Positions 33,220 to 42,536 are shown, counted from the first letter of the stretch. The stretch: DNA of 64,000 nucleotides from Sorangium cellulosum (GCF_002950945.1 NZ_CP012673.1:12763501-12827500), one strand, 5' to 3'. Notes: generated by a model from the letters alone, not told the origin. Numbers and translations: made by a program.

Positions 33220-34503
33220 ATGCGCGACATGCGTCAGTGGATCGCCGTCGGTGCAGCCGTGGGGCTCGTGGCCGTGACCCTCCCCATGCTGCGCGGGCAC
33301 GACGTCCAGCTCGGGGGACTGCTCGCCAAGAAGACGACCGCCGGCGGGCCGACGATCACGCGGACGGTGACGCCGCCGCCGCTCACGGATCTCGATCTGA
33401 CGCGCATCGACGACCGCCGGAGCCCGCCCACGGCGCCGGCGCACGGCGACCGGATCGCGGAGCTGACCCTCAACCCGAAGTACCAGCGCGCGGCGATCGG
33501 CTACCTCCGGGCAGGCCAGGTCCCGGAGGGCGCGGTCGTGATGACCGATATCCGCACCGGCAAGGTGCTGGTCTGGGCGAGCTACGTGAACGAGGGGGCG
33601 CTGCACGACGTCGCCGCCGAGGCCACCGCGCCGTCGGCGAGCATCTTCAAGGTCGTGACCGGGACCGCCCTGGTCGAGGCCGGCCTGAGCCCGAACACCA
33701 AGCAGTGCTACTCGGGCGGCGAGCACTCGATCCGGGCGATCGACATGGTCGACAACAAGCGGCGCGACAAGTACTGCGCCACGCTCGCGCAGGCGATGGG
33801 CCGGAGCATCAACACCGTGTTCGCGCGGCTCGCCGCCAAGAACCTCGATCACGAGAAGCTCGGCGCCGTGGCCGCGAAGCTCGGCTGGGGGCAGGACACG
33901 CCGTTCGACGTGAAGGTCGCGCCGAGCACGATCTCGCTGCCCGAGGACGATCTCGGCTTCGCGCGGACCGCGGCCGGCTTCTGGAATACGACGCTGTCTC
34001 CGTTCCAGGGGGCGAACCTGGCGACCACGATCGCCAACGGCGGCGAGATGATCCGGCTCCACGTCGTCTCGAGCGTGAAGGACGAGATCGGCGAGATCTA
34101 CCAGGGAGCGACGGCGCGGCAGGTGCTGAAGCGCGTGATGGACGAGAGCACGGCCAGCGCGGTGACCGCGATGATGGAGGCGACGGTGGATAACGGCACG
34201 AGCTACCGCTCGTTCCATGATCGCAACGGCCGCTCGTACCTCCCGGATATCCGCGTCGCCGGCAAGACGGGGACGCTCACGAAGCCGACGCCCGAGGGGC
34301 CGTTCTACACCTGGTTCGTGGGCTTCGCCCCGAGCCGGAAGCCGGAGGTCGCGATCTCGGTGATGGTCGCCAACGGCGCGAAGTGGCGGGTGAAGGCGAC
34401 CAACGTCGCGTGCGACGTGCTCCGCACCTATTTCGCCGACCAGGGCGCGCCCGGCGTGACCGATCCCAACGACCGGAGCGGCGCGACGGCCAAGCGCCGG
34501 TGA
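33220..34503 (+). CDS. Minimal penicillin-binding protein (transpeptidase domain only)
   Basis: 427 residues from ATG 33220. An N-terminal anchor at about 6-25 is followed directly by a transpeptidase domain with SxxK at S141-K144 (SIFK), SxN at S196-N198 (SIN) and KTGT at 349-352. There is no glycosyltransferase or PBP dimerisation domain, so it is shorter than class A/B enzymes. Likely a peptidoglycan transpeptidase or carboxypeptidase in the periplasm. Confidence 0.88.
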   Translation: MRDMRQWIAVGAAVGLVAVTLPMLRGHDVQLGGLLAKKTTAGGPTITRTVTPPPLTDLDLTRIDDRRSPPTAPAHGDRIAELTLNPKYQRAAIGYLRAGQVPEGAVVMTDIRTGKVLVWASYVNEGALHDVAAEATAPSASIFKVVTGTALVEAGLSPNTKQCYSGGEHSIRAIDMVDNKRRDKYCATLAQAMGRSINTVFARLAAKNLDHEKLGAVAAKLGWGQDTPFDVKVAPSTISLPEDDLGFARTAAGFWNTTLSPFQGANLATTIANGGEMIRLHVVSSVKDEIGEIYQGATARQVLKRVMDESTASAVTAMMEATVDNGTSYRSFHDRNGRSYLPDIRVAGKTGTLTKPTPEGPFYTWFVGFAPSRKPEVAISVMVANGAKWRVKATNVACDVLRTYFADQGAPGVTDPNDRSGATAKRR

Positions 34504-34917
34504 ATCTGGGCCAGGCGCGCGAGCCACGCGGCGCGCGCGACGCACTTCATGAAGTGCCGCGGCGCCGGGGCACACGCGCGGGGCGGAGGGTCGGCCGACA
34601 GCGAGCAGGCGGGACGGCCTCGCCCGTCCGCCGAGCGCGCCGGTCGCTCGCTCCGCCCGGCCGGCGCGATGCCGCTGACGACGCACCGGGTCGATGGACT
34701 TGCATTGTAGGGCGAAGGAAGCATCGCTGAAACAACGTATTTACAGAACTTTTCCGCCCTGGAGCGAGCGCCGCGCCGCCTGCGGCCGTCCGCGGCGCCG
34801 GAGGTCTGGACCGCTCCGAGGCAGCCGGACACCCTGGGCGGGGGTGGGACCTAGTTGCTCGAGGCCGTGCTTGTGCAGCTTGTGCTCGGCCGAGTTCTGC
34901 GTGCTAGCATCTCTGCT
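34504..34917. other. Intergenic region with a 16-bp palindrome
   Basis: 414 bp; the only feature is a perfect 16-base palindrome at 34542-34557 (GCACTTCATGAAGTGC). No gene or terminator with a U-tract is visible. Confidence 0.5.
34542..34557. promoter_or_regulatory. Perfect 16-bp palindrome, operator-like
   Basis: GCACTTCATGAAGTGC is its own reverse complement and is AT-richer than its surroundings. It lies 39 bp after the PBP stop. The bound protein, if any, is unknown. Confidence 0.45.
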
Positions 34918-35169
34918 GTGCAGGTTGTGCTCCGCAAGCTCGGCCGGGGATCGCGCGCAGTCGTTGGCCGGCTCGTCCGTGCACCACGGAAAGGCTCGGT
35001 CATCGTCATCGAGTTTTCCGACGGAATGCATGAATACGTGACGACGCCGGTCAAGCGCGTGTTGCGTCTCGCCGGGCGCGAGATCTTCTACATCGAGACC
35101 GTCAACTCGCGGTACCGGCTCGAGGTGCGCGGCCGGGAGGTCGCGCTGGACGGCGCCGTCGGCGGCTGA
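34918..35169 (+). CDS. Small hypothetical protein
   Basis: About 83 residues from GTG 34918; TTG 34855 and GTG 34927 are other possible starts. It has a basic N-terminus and a beta-rich centre (KGSVIVIEFSDGMHEYVTTP; GREIFYIETVNSRYRLEVRG). No family is recognised. Codon position bias is consistent with coding. Confidence 0.5.
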   Translation: MQVVLRKLGRGSRAVVGRLVRAPRKGSVIVIEFSDGMHEYVTTPVKRVLRLAGREIFYIETVNSRYRLEVRGREVALDGAVGG

Positions 35170-35395
35170 GCTCATCGACACAACCGGAACAACCGGATAC
35201 TGCGCACACGTCTAGGGCGAGAACTGCGCTTCCCGGCGCATTGGCCCTTGCGCTTCTCCCCGCTCTTGGGCACATTGCGCCTCCCTTTGAGGGGCCCCGC
35301 GGTAGGCCATCCACCGGTGCAGGATGGGGCTCGCCTGGCGAGCTGGTCTTCATCATGCCGCGCCCGCGCCCCTGACCGCGAGGAGATTGAAGCAC

Positions 35396-35575
35396 ATGGG
35401 CAAGCGCGATCGTCGCCAGTCGATGAAGATGAGGCGCCGCAAGGCGCAGGCTGCCAAGAAGGAGCGCGCGAAGCGCAACAAGGTGGCGAAGGCCACGCCG
35501 GAGGTCGCCGGCAAGACCAAGAAGCCGCGGGCGCCCAAGAGCGCCGCGCCTGCGAGCGCCGCGCCGGCTTCTTGA
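35396..35575 (+). CDS. Small Lys/Arg-rich protein
   Basis: 59 residues starting MGKRDRRQSMKMRRRKAQAA with GAGGAG upstream; the tail is Ala/Pro/Ser-rich. The composition suggests RNA or DNA binding, but there is no motif. Its upstream open frame is not conserved. Confidence 0.6.
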   Translation: MGKRDRRQSMKMRRRKAQAAKKERAKRNKVAKATPEVAGKTKKPRAPKSAAPASAAPAS

Positions 35576-35730
35576 CCGAGGGCGCGGCCGGTCCACCGGT
35601 CGCCTGGGGGGTCGCCCCGTCGAGCGGCCCCCGTCCTCACCGGCCCGGCGCCCGCCGGCGGTTCGTCTGCGCCGCGGCGCGGCCCTCGAACCACATCGCG
35701 GGCGCTGCGCGCCGCCGCCTCAGGCCGCGT

Positions 35731-36240
35731 TCACTCGTCACGAATCACGCGCGTGTGGAAGCCCAGTCCGGGCTGCCGGACGCCGTCCCCCGCGCTCGCC
35801 GCCTCTCCAGCGACCTTTTCCGCGCCGGGCGGGGGCTCGCCGAGCAGCCCCGTATCGCCGTCGCGCCGTTCCTCGCCGACCAGGTGCCAATGGCCGCGTT
35901 CGTCGCGCCATCGCTGGGCGATCCTGGTGGCGCGCACCGTCGCCTCGTCGTGCCGCAACCAGAGGACGTCCAGATAGACGTCGGCCTCGTCGCGCTTCAG
36001 CATCTCGAAGCCGCCGAACTCCACATCGACGACGCGGAGGCGCGTGCCCCAGCCTTCGTGGCGGCGCAGGTAGTCCTGGCGCGCGTCCGAGCCGACGCGC
36101 TCCATCGCGACATCCATACGGCCGAACCGGGCCGCCGTGTTCATTTCGAGCGCCGCCTCCGTGAGGCGCTGGGAGTTGCTCGGCGCGAGGCCGCAGCTGG
36201 CGAGGGCGAGGAGGCACGGGGCGAGGACGGCGCGGCGCAT
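35731..36240 (-). CDS. Lipoprotein of unknown function
   Basis: 169 residues from ATG 36240 (MRRAVLAPCLLALASC). The lipobox is LASC. The rest has a mixed alpha/beta pattern (RLRVVDVEFGGFEMLKRDEA; VATRIAQRWRDERGHWHLV-like), reminiscent of DUF-type small periplasmic domains. It is probably the last gene of the minus-strand operon with the protease-barrel protein. Confidence 0.75.
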   Translation of the reverse strand: MRRAVLAPCLLALASCGLAPSNSQRLTEAALEMNTAARFGRMDVAMERVGSDARQDYLRRHEGWGTRLRVVDVEFGGFEMLKRDEADVYLDVLWLRHDEATVRATRIAQRWRDERGHWHLVGEERRDGDTGLLGEPPPGAEKVAGEAASAGDGVRQPGLGFHTRVIRDE

Positions 36241-36299
36241 GGCCGAGCACCCTCGGCCATGCGCCGCGCGAGGGCAAAATTTCCGGCGGGCGTGCGCTG

Positions 36300-39200
36300 T
36301 CAAAACGAGTTCGTCGCGACGAAGTAGAGCTGGCCGCCCGGGAGCGCCAGCGGGCTCAGGCCGTAGGCATAGCCGAAGCGCAGCTGCGACGAGAGGACGT
36401 AGCCGAGGTTCATGCTCAGCCACAGCTCGCCGCCGATCGACGTGTGCAGCTGGGGCGAGTAGACCAGGCTGCCGTTCTTGAAGAGCGCGACGTCGTCCGT
36501 CTCGAAGCGGTTGAATGCGCCGCCGTGGTCGAGGAAGACGCTCGCGTCGACGCGGCGCAGGTAGATCGGCAGCGTCGAGAGGCCGCGATCGGGCCGCGCG
36601 ATGGGCGCGCGGTACTCGAATGTCTGCGTGAAATAGGAGCGGCCGGACACGGCCCCCGGCGCGTAGCCGCGGAGCGTGAACGAGCTGTTGGTGACGCCCG
36701 TGAGCAGGGTGTCGGCGAGCGTGAGGTTCTCGAGATCGTACCCGCCGACCGCGTAGCTGGCGCCCCGCGGATAACGGCCGCCGGAGACCGCCCCGGCGAC
36801 GCGGAACGCGAAGGTGTGGTGGCCCGACCAGGGCATCGCGACGTAGGCGGTGAGGCCCGAGGAGAACGCATAGGTCGAGTAGCTGCTGCCCGTCTCCCGG
36901 CCGGCGTAATCGAGGCCGGCGCTCACCGAGATCCCGCGCACCGCGCCGGCCGCGTCGGTCGAGCCCTCGGCGTTCGAGAACGCGTAGCCGATGTGCGCGA
37001 CGTTCAGCGTGCCCTGCGGCGGGAGGACGGTCCGGGGCGCGTACGGATCGAGGCCGGCGCCGATGGGGAGCTTCCCTTTGAAGGCGATGGCGCTGAACGA
37101 CGCGCTCAGGGTCTGCCGCGCGAACTCGCCGCGGATCGGGTAGGAGACGCCGGAGACGATCCCGACGGTGCGCTCGTCGTAGGGGACGTCGCGGCCGCCG
37201 ATGCGATAGCCCCGGCGCGGCGCGATCGCGTGGTACGCGCGCAGGCCGAGATCGATCGGCAAGCGCCCGTAATCGTACCCGAAGAGGACGTCCGGCGCCG
37301 GCGCGTCCGGCTGCACCGTTATCACTCCGTAAATCGCGTGGCGGCCGACGATGTCGGCGCCGCTCACCGACACGGTCAGCGCGTTGGATCCGTAAGTCCC
37401 AGGCGCGTAGTCGAGCGTGAGCGCGCGCGGCGCGAGCGTGGGAAGCGGGTTATAGGGGTAACGCTGCATCCGCGCCGGCGGGGCCTCGGTCGCGGGATCG
37501 GGGCGGTCGCTCGGGGGCGGCAGCGCCGGCAGGAAGCGCGACCGCTCGAGCGGCATGACGAAGAGATCGTGGCCTCGCGAGGTATACCCGACATAAACAA
37601 GGGTCTTGCCATCGGGGCTGATCGCCGGGTGGAAGGCCCCGAGTTTCACGTTCGTGACCTGCGCCAGCGTGCCCGCCGCGAGGTCGTGGGCGTAGACGTT
37701 CGAGATGCCGGTGCGATCGGAGCAGAAGTAGAGGGTGCGGCCGTCGGGCGACCAGACCGGGTTGGTGTCGAGGGCCCGGTCGCGGGTGATCTGGCGGAAG
37801 GTGCCCGTCGCGACGTCGACCACGCGGACGTCGCGGTAGCCGCCGGCGGTCCAGACGCTGTACGCGAGGAGCTTGCCGTCGGGAGAGAACGACGGGGAGT
37901 ACGCCTGCTCGAAGCGGGCGCTCGGCACGAGATCGCGCCGGTCGGAGAGGGCGCCGTCCGCGGAGAGCCGCGCGATCTCGAGGTAGCGGGTCCCCTTGCT
38001 GTTCAGCGAGAAGGCGATGTGGTCGCCGGTCGGGCTCACGTCCGGCGCCGAGGCCCTGAGGCCGTGTGTCATCCGGCGCCGCGCGGGCTCGTCGCCGTCC
38101 GGCGCCGCCTCGCCGCGCGGCAGGAAGACGAGGTCGTCCCGGTAGTACTCGTTGCGCCACGGCAGGAGCGCCGTGAAGACCAGATCGCCGGCCGGCGTGA
38201 ACGCCGGCCTCGAGGCCGAGCTGGTCCGCGCGACCAGCTCTTCCTGGCGCGCGCGGCCGGGCGCGGGCGCGGCGAGGGAGACGCGGTAGATGCCGCGGCG
38301 GTCGTTCCCGTCGTCGCGGAAGTAGACGATCTCGTCGCCGTCGCGCGCGGCGCCGCGGGCGGCGGGCGGGACGAACCGCGGGTAATGGACGGTGCGGCCG
38401 TGGTGGGTGAGCCGGGTGCCCTCGCGGAGCCCGCGCGCCTCGACGGCCGCGATCTGCTCGGCGTAGAGCCGGCGGATGTGGTCCTTCCAGCCCTCGTACA
38501 GCTCGACGTACGTCTTGCCCGTGGCGCGGCGGATGGCGCGGTTGATCCCCCAGGGGATGATCGACGCGCCGTAGTCCGCGGAGACGGCGCGCAGGGTGTC
38601 GGGGCCGTAGACGTCGAGGATCCAGCCGAGGAACCTCGATCCGTAGAGGTACCAGAGGTTGCCCTGCGGCCAGCGGAACGGGACGCTGGAGATCTGATCG
38701 AGCCCGGCGATGTTGTCCTCGAGGACGTCGGCGCGCAGGTACATGTCGAACATGGTCGAGCGCATGCGGCCGCCGCTCGAGTGGCGGCTCTCGCTCACGA
38801 CGGCGAGCCCCTCGATGATCCACCGCGGCTGCACCTGGTTCGGCGCGAACGACTTGCCCACGATCGCGTTCAGGAGCGCCGGGATCCCGGAGGTGTTGTC
38901 GATGTGCGCGATGTGCGTGAACTCGTGCGTGACGAGGTCGAGGAACCAGTCGTCGTAGTCGCCGAGCGTCGACGTGTCCTCGGGCGCCGAGACGAGCAGG
39001 CGCATCGCGTTGTAGGGGAGCGTGCTGGCAGACCCGTTCGCGATCTCGGAGTCGTCGGTGATCACGATCTCGGTGCGCTCCGACGGGGCGTAGCCGAGCG
39101 AGTGCTCGACGCGCCCGTAGATCGCCTCGGCGAGCGAGGCGACGCGCGCGGCGACGGGCGCGAGGCCCTGCGGGTGGTGCACGCGGAAGTGATCGGTCTC

Positions 39201-39356
39201 GAAGGTCCAGAAGGCGAGCTCGGGGTCGCCGGTCGCCCGGGCGGGCCGCGGCGCGAGGAGCGCCAGGATCGCCAGGGCGACGGCGGCGACGAGGGGCGCG
39301 GCGCGATGGAGCGGCCGGCTCGCTCGCGAGCCGGCGCGCGCGGGAGGCAGGTTCAC
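36300..39356 (-). CDS. Gluzincin-like peptidase fused to a TolB-like propeller and a C-terminal beta-barrel
   Basis: 1018 residues from GTG 39356 (in-frame, after the PilZ gene stop). A signal peptide (VAAVALAILALLAPRPARA) is followed by a peptidase-MA-like domain with HEFTH (H144, E145, H148) and the third zinc ligand Glu near 182 in WIIEGLA. From about 365 to 625 there are PD40-type propeller repeats (FSPDGKLLAYSVW, WSPDGRTLYFCSD, ISPDGKTLVYVGY). The last 300-330 residues are beta-strands with the terminal Phe of an outer-membrane barrel, Omp85/surface-antigen style. So the protease would sit in the periplasm attached to the barrel. Substrate unknown. Confidence 0.87.
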   Translation of the reverse strand: MNLPPARAGSRASRPLHRAAPLVAAVALAILALLAPRPARATGDPELAFWTFETDHFRVHHPQGLAPVAARVASLAEAIYGRVEHSLGYAPSERTEIVITDDSEIANGSASTLPYNAMRLLVSAPEDTSTLGDYDDWFLDLVTHEFTHIAHIDNTSGIPALLNAIVGKSFAPNQVQPRWIIEGLAVVSESRHSSGGRMRSTMFDMYLRADVLEDNIAGLDQISSVPFRWPQGNLWYLYGSRFLGWILDVYGPDTLRAVSADYGASIIPWGINRAIRRATGKTYVELYEGWKDHIRRLYAEQIAAVEARGLREGTRLTHHGRTVHYPRFVPPAARGAARDGDEIVYFRDDGNDRRGIYRVSLAAPAPGRARQEELVARTSSASRPAFTPAGDLVFTALLPWRNEYYRDDLVFLPRGEAAPDGDEPARRRMTHGLRASAPDVSPTGDHIAFSLNSKGTRYLEIARLSADGALSDRRDLVPSARFEQAYSPSFSPDGKLLAYSVWTAGGYRDVRVVDVATGTFRQITRDRALDTNPVWSPDGRTLYFCSDRTGISNVYAHDLAAGTLAQVTNVKLGAFHPAISPDGKTLVYVGYTSRGHDLFVMPLERSRFLPALPPPSDRPDPATEAPPARMQRYPYNPLPTLAPRALTLDYAPGTYGSNALTVSVSGADIVGRHAIYGVITVQPDAPAPDVLFGYDYGRLPIDLGLRAYHAIAPRRGYRIGGRDVPYDERTVGIVSGVSYPIRGEFARQTLSASFSAIAFKGKLPIGAGLDPYAPRTVLPPQGTLNVAHIGYAFSNAEGSTDAAGAVRGISVSAGLDYAGRETGSSYSTYAFSSGLTAYVAMPWSGHHTFAFRVAGAVSGGRYPRGASYAVGGYDLENLTLADTLLTGVTNSSFTLRGYAPGAVSGRSYFTQTFEYRAPIARPDRGLSTLPIYLRRVDASVFLDHGGAFNRFETDDVALFKNGSLVYSPQLHTSIGGELWLSMNLGYVLSSQLRFGYAYGLSPLALPGGQLYFVATNSF

Positions 39357-39379
39357 CGGGTGATGCGATGCTGAAGAGG

Positions 39380-40576
39380 TCAGAGGTCGTCGTAGAAGAG
39401 CGGCTCCCGGTTGCGCGTGAACCGGGAGACGAGCTGGCGGCCCGCCGCCGAGATCTGCGTGATGCGAGCGCCGAAGCCGGGCTCGGCCGAGTCCCTGGAG
39501 CCGCCGGCCTCGCGCGTCCACCGGACGGTCGCCGACGCGGTGAACTCGTAGTTGCCCGGCAGGCGGACGCGCAGGGTCACGGCGGAGCCGATGGGCGGGA
39601 TCTTGTAGGTCGCGACGAAGATGCCCCCGTTGTCGATGACGTCGTTGCCGGCGAGCCCTTTGTAAAAATTGGATGGCGTCAGAGCGCCGAGCTCGACGTC
39701 GATGACCGCGGCGGGCGTGCGGTTCTCGCCGGCCTGCGGGGCGGCCTGGTGGGCCGCCGCGGGCGCCGCCGTGACCGGGTACGACGCGGCGGGGTACGCC
39801 GGCGCGGGCGCAGGTGCCGGCGCCGCCGCCGGGTGCTGCGGCGCGTGCTGCGTCGGCTGGAAGGGCGAGGGGGCCGCCGCCGCGATGGGCGCCGCCACCG
39901 GAGCGGGCGCGGGCGCCGCCACCGGAGCGAGCGCGGGCGCCGCCACCGGAGCGGGCGCGGGCGCCGCCACCGGAGCGGGCGCGGCTGGGTGCTGCGGCGA
40001 GCGTTGCGTCTGCTGGAACGCCGCGGGGGCCGCCGCCGCGATGGGGGCCGCCACCGGGACGGGCGCGGGCGCGGCCACCGGACGGGGCGCGGCCACGGCG
40101 ACCGGAGCGGGCGCCGCCACCGGCGCCGCCACGGCGACCGGAGCGGGCGCCGCCACCGGAGCGGGCGCGGGCGCCGCCACCGCAGCGGGCGCCGCCACCG
40201 CAGCGGGCGCCGCCACCTGCGCGTGGGCCGGCACCGCCACGGGCACCGTGGCGACGGAGGCCTGCACCCTCGTCAACGCGTGCACCTTGCTCAGCGAGCT
40301 GGCGATGTGCTCCATCAACACGTCGACCACCGGGTCGGGCACCGTGATCCTCTGCAGGCGGTTCAGGACGTCGCGCACGTGGCCCAGCGCGATGTCGCTG
40401 CCGTCGAGGGTCTGCCCCCCGGTGCGCTCCACGCGGTGCATGATGCCCATCGCCTGCGCTATCGGCTCGGCGAGCGCCTCGATCTCAGGCGACACGACCC
40501 CGTTCGACTGGAGCGCGTTGAGCGCCGCCGCGAGCAGTTCGCGGGCGCTTTTCGCAAGCTGCGCGGGTTCCGACAT
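39380..40576 (-). CDS. PilZ domain protein with long Ala/Pro/Val linker
   Basis: 398 residues. An N-terminal helical domain (MSEPAQLAKSARELLAAALN) is followed by about 190 residues of AP/VAAPA repeats and a C-terminal PilZ-like domain (SNFYKGLAGNDVIDNGGIFV; GSAVTLRVRLPGNYEFTASA). Such Myxococcales PilZ-like proteins resemble the family linked to gliding and secretion. The canonical RxxxR c-di-GMP motif is not obvious, so binding is uncertain. Confidence 0.8.
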   Translation of the reverse strand: MSEPAQLAKSARELLAAALNALQSNGVVSPEIEALAEPIAQAMGIMHRVERTGGQTLDGSDIALGHVRDVLNRLQRITVPDPVVDVLMEHIASSLSKVHALTRVQASVATVPVAVPAHAQVAAPAAVAAPAAVAAPAPAPVAAPAPVAVAAPVAAPAPVAVAAPRPVAAPAPVPVAAPIAAAAPAAFQQTQRSPQHPAAPAPVAAPAPAPVAAPALAPVAAPAPAPVAAPIAAAAPSPFQPTQHAPQHPAAAPAPAPAPAYPAASYPVTAAPAAAHQAAPQAGENRTPAAVIDVELGALTPSNFYKGLAGNDVIDNGGIFVATYKIPPIGSAVTLRVRLPGNYEFTASATVRWTREAGGSRDSAEPGFGARITQISAAGRQLVSRFTRNREPLFYDDL

Positions 40577-40704
40577 GAATCCTCCGAGGGGCGCATCCTA
40601 CGCGGTCGCGCGCGCGCGGGTGCAGGATTCGATGGCCCGCGAGCCGGCCAGGCGACCGCGCCGGCGGCGCCACCCGGGACGCCGAGAGCGCCCCGACGCG
40701 CCGG

Positions 40705-41691
40705 TCACGCGCCGGCGGCGCGCGCGCCCGACGCGACCAGGGCGGCGAGCGCGCCCGCCGACGCCGGCTCGCCCTCGATCTCGCCCTCCAGCAGCGCGAT
40801 CGCGGTGTCGCCGGTCCGCACGACGGCCACCCCGCCCTCCACCACCGCCTCGCCCGGAGCGAGCGCGGAAGCGAAGCTCGCCGCCGGCGCCGCCCGCAGG
40901 ACGATGACGCAGGCGCCCTCGATCTCGGTCCACGCCCCCGGCGCCGGCGCAAGGGCGCGGACGTGCCGCAGGACACGCTCCGTCGGCCACGACCAGCAGA
41001 TGGCGCACGCCTCGTCGTCCGGCGCGGGCGCGCTCGTCGCGAGCGCCGGATCCTGGGCGGTGCCCGCCACCTCCTCGCCGCGCGCGAAGCGCGCGACCGT
41101 GCGCCGGAGGACGCGCAGGCTCGGGCGATCCAGGGCGCGCGCAAGCTGCCACGCGGTCCACCCCGGATCGATCGGCAGCCGCTCCTGATCCAGGATGTCC
41201 CCGGTGTCGTACTCCGCCTCGATGCGGTGCGCCGTCACGCCGCTCTCGACATCGCCCGAGGCGATCGCCCAGTAGGTCGGGTCCGGCCCGCGGTGGCGCG
41301 GCAGCAGCGAGGGGTGCACGCCGATCCCCCCGAGCCGCGCCGCCTTGACGAGCGCCATGGGCAGGCGCGTCGTCCAGAACCAGCTCACCAGCAGATCGGG
41401 CGCGAGCGCCTCGACCCGGGACCGGAGCGCGGCGCGCCGGACGTCGGGCCGCAGCGCGAGGCGCTCGCCGAAGACGCGGCGGGCACGCCGGAGCCCCACC
41501 GCGTCGGCGCGGGAGATCGCGGCGAAGGCGATCTCGTGGCCGTCGTGGTGGAGCAGCAAGGCCGCCAGCGGGAGGCCGAAGAAGGCGATCCGGAGCGGGC
41601 GCTCGCCCCGGTCTCGGCCGAAAAGTTTTCCGTGTCCGAGCGGGCTGATAGGTGAAGGGTCCGATGGCGGCGCCCCCTCCGCAAGGCACAT
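40705..41691 (-). CDS. Formyltransferase-like protein (Fmt-related), catalytic Asn absent
   Basis: 328 residues from ATG 41691; no other ATG, GTG or TTG lies before the domain, so the start overlaps the divergent ftsE start. The Formyl_trans_N fold has IRIAFFGLPLAALLL-like strand 1, LLVSWFWTTRLPMAL, the loop GIGVHPSLLPRHRG and EYDTGDILDQE. In enzymes of this family the loop has Asn-x-His; here the position is Gly, while His and Asp are kept. The C-terminal domain differs from tRNA-binding Fmt. Initiator-tRNA formylation by this protein is therefore unlikely; the substrate is unknown. Confidence 0.72.
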   Translation of the reverse strand: MCLAEGAPPSDPSPISPLGHGKLFGRDRGERPLRIAFFGLPLAALLLHHDGHEIAFAAISRADAVGLRRARRVFGERLALRPDVRRAALRSRVEALAPDLLVSWFWTTRLPMALVKAARLGGIGVHPSLLPRHRGPDPTYWAIASGDVESGVTAHRIEAEYDTGDILDQERLPIDPGWTAWQLARALDRPSLRVLRRTVARFARGEEVAGTAQDPALATSAPAPDDEACAICWSWPTERVLRHVRALAPAPGAWTEIEGACVIVLRAAPAASFASALAPGEAVVEGGVAVVRTGDTAIALLEGEIEGEPASAGALAALVASGARAAGA

Positions 41692-42497
41692 TTCGTCCGG
41701 CGCTCCGGCCCGGCCACCGTTACGACGCGTCCGCCGCGCGCCGGCCGATCCTGGTGTTCGAGGACGTCTATAAGTCGTACCGCGCGGACCAGCCGGTGCT
41801 CCGCGGCATGTCGCTCTCCATAGAACGCGGCGAGTTCGTGTTCATCACCGGCCCGAGCGGCTCCGGCAAGAGCACGCTCCTCCGGCTCGTGCACCGCACC
41901 GAGCGCGTCGACGACGGCCGGATCCTGTTCCTCGGCCGGGACATCGCGCGCCTGACGGACACGTCGATCCCGGCGCTCCGGCGCAACATCGGCTTCGTGT
42001 TCCAGGATTTCAAGCTGGTCCCGAGCTGGACGGTGTTCGACAACGTGGCGATCGCGCTGGAGGTGCTCGGCCTGCCGTCGCGCCTGCTCCGGACCCGGGT
42101 CGGCGAGGCGCTCGAGCGCGTCGGGCTCTCGGGGCGCGGCGGCGACCGGGCGCAGGTGCTGAGCGGCGGCGAGCAGCAGCGCGTCGCGATCGCGCGGGCC
42201 ATCGTCGGCGAGCCGGCGCTGATCCTCGCGGACGAGCCCACGGGCAACCTCGACCCGCAGCTCGCGATCGACCTCCTGGGGCTCTTCGAGGACATCCACG
42301 AGACCGGCACGACGGTGCTGTTCGCCACGCACGATCGGACGCTGCTCGACGTGCGCCCGCGGCGGGTGGTGGTGCTCGACGACGGCAAGGCGACCGACGT
42401 GCCCCACGGGCTCGGCTGCGGTCCGCTCGACGACGAGGGCGACGTCCACGTGGATCTCGACGACGACATGGACAGCGGCGTGCGCGGCGCGGCGTAG
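41664..42497 (+). CDS. ftsE: Cell division ATP-binding protein FtsE
   Basis: 277 residues from ATG 41664 behind AAGGG, with an extra N-terminal ~30 residues before the core (ILVFEDVYKSY); GTG 41754 would give the normal-length protein. Walker A GPSGSGKST, signature LSGGEQQR, Walker B LILADEPTG. An acidic tail (DDEGDVHVDLDDDMD) ends it. With FtsX it drives activation of septal amidases. Confidence 0.95.
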   Translation: MAAPPPQGTFRPALRPGHRYDASAARRPILVFEDVYKSYRADQPVLRGMSLSIERGEFVFITGPSGSGKSTLLRLVHRTERVDDGRILFLGRDIARLTDTSIPALRRNIGFVFQDFKLVPSWTVFDNVAIALEVLGLPSRLLRTRVGEALERVGLSGRGGDRAQVLSGGEQQRVAIARAIVGEPALILADEPTGNLDPQLAIDLLGLFEDIHETGTTVLFATHDRTLLDVRPRRVVVLDDGKATDVPHGLGCGPLDDEGDVHVDLDDDMDSGVRGAA

Positions 42498-42536
42498 CGC
42501 CGGGCGCGCCGCCTCAAGGGACGATGAGGGAAGCGG

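Noticed and set aside
36444..39374. 976-residue open frame on the plus strand over the protease-barrel gene
   Set aside because: Opposite-strand shadow of a GC-rich gene; Arg/Ala-rich, no conserved motif. The minus-strand frame has motifs and a signal peptide.
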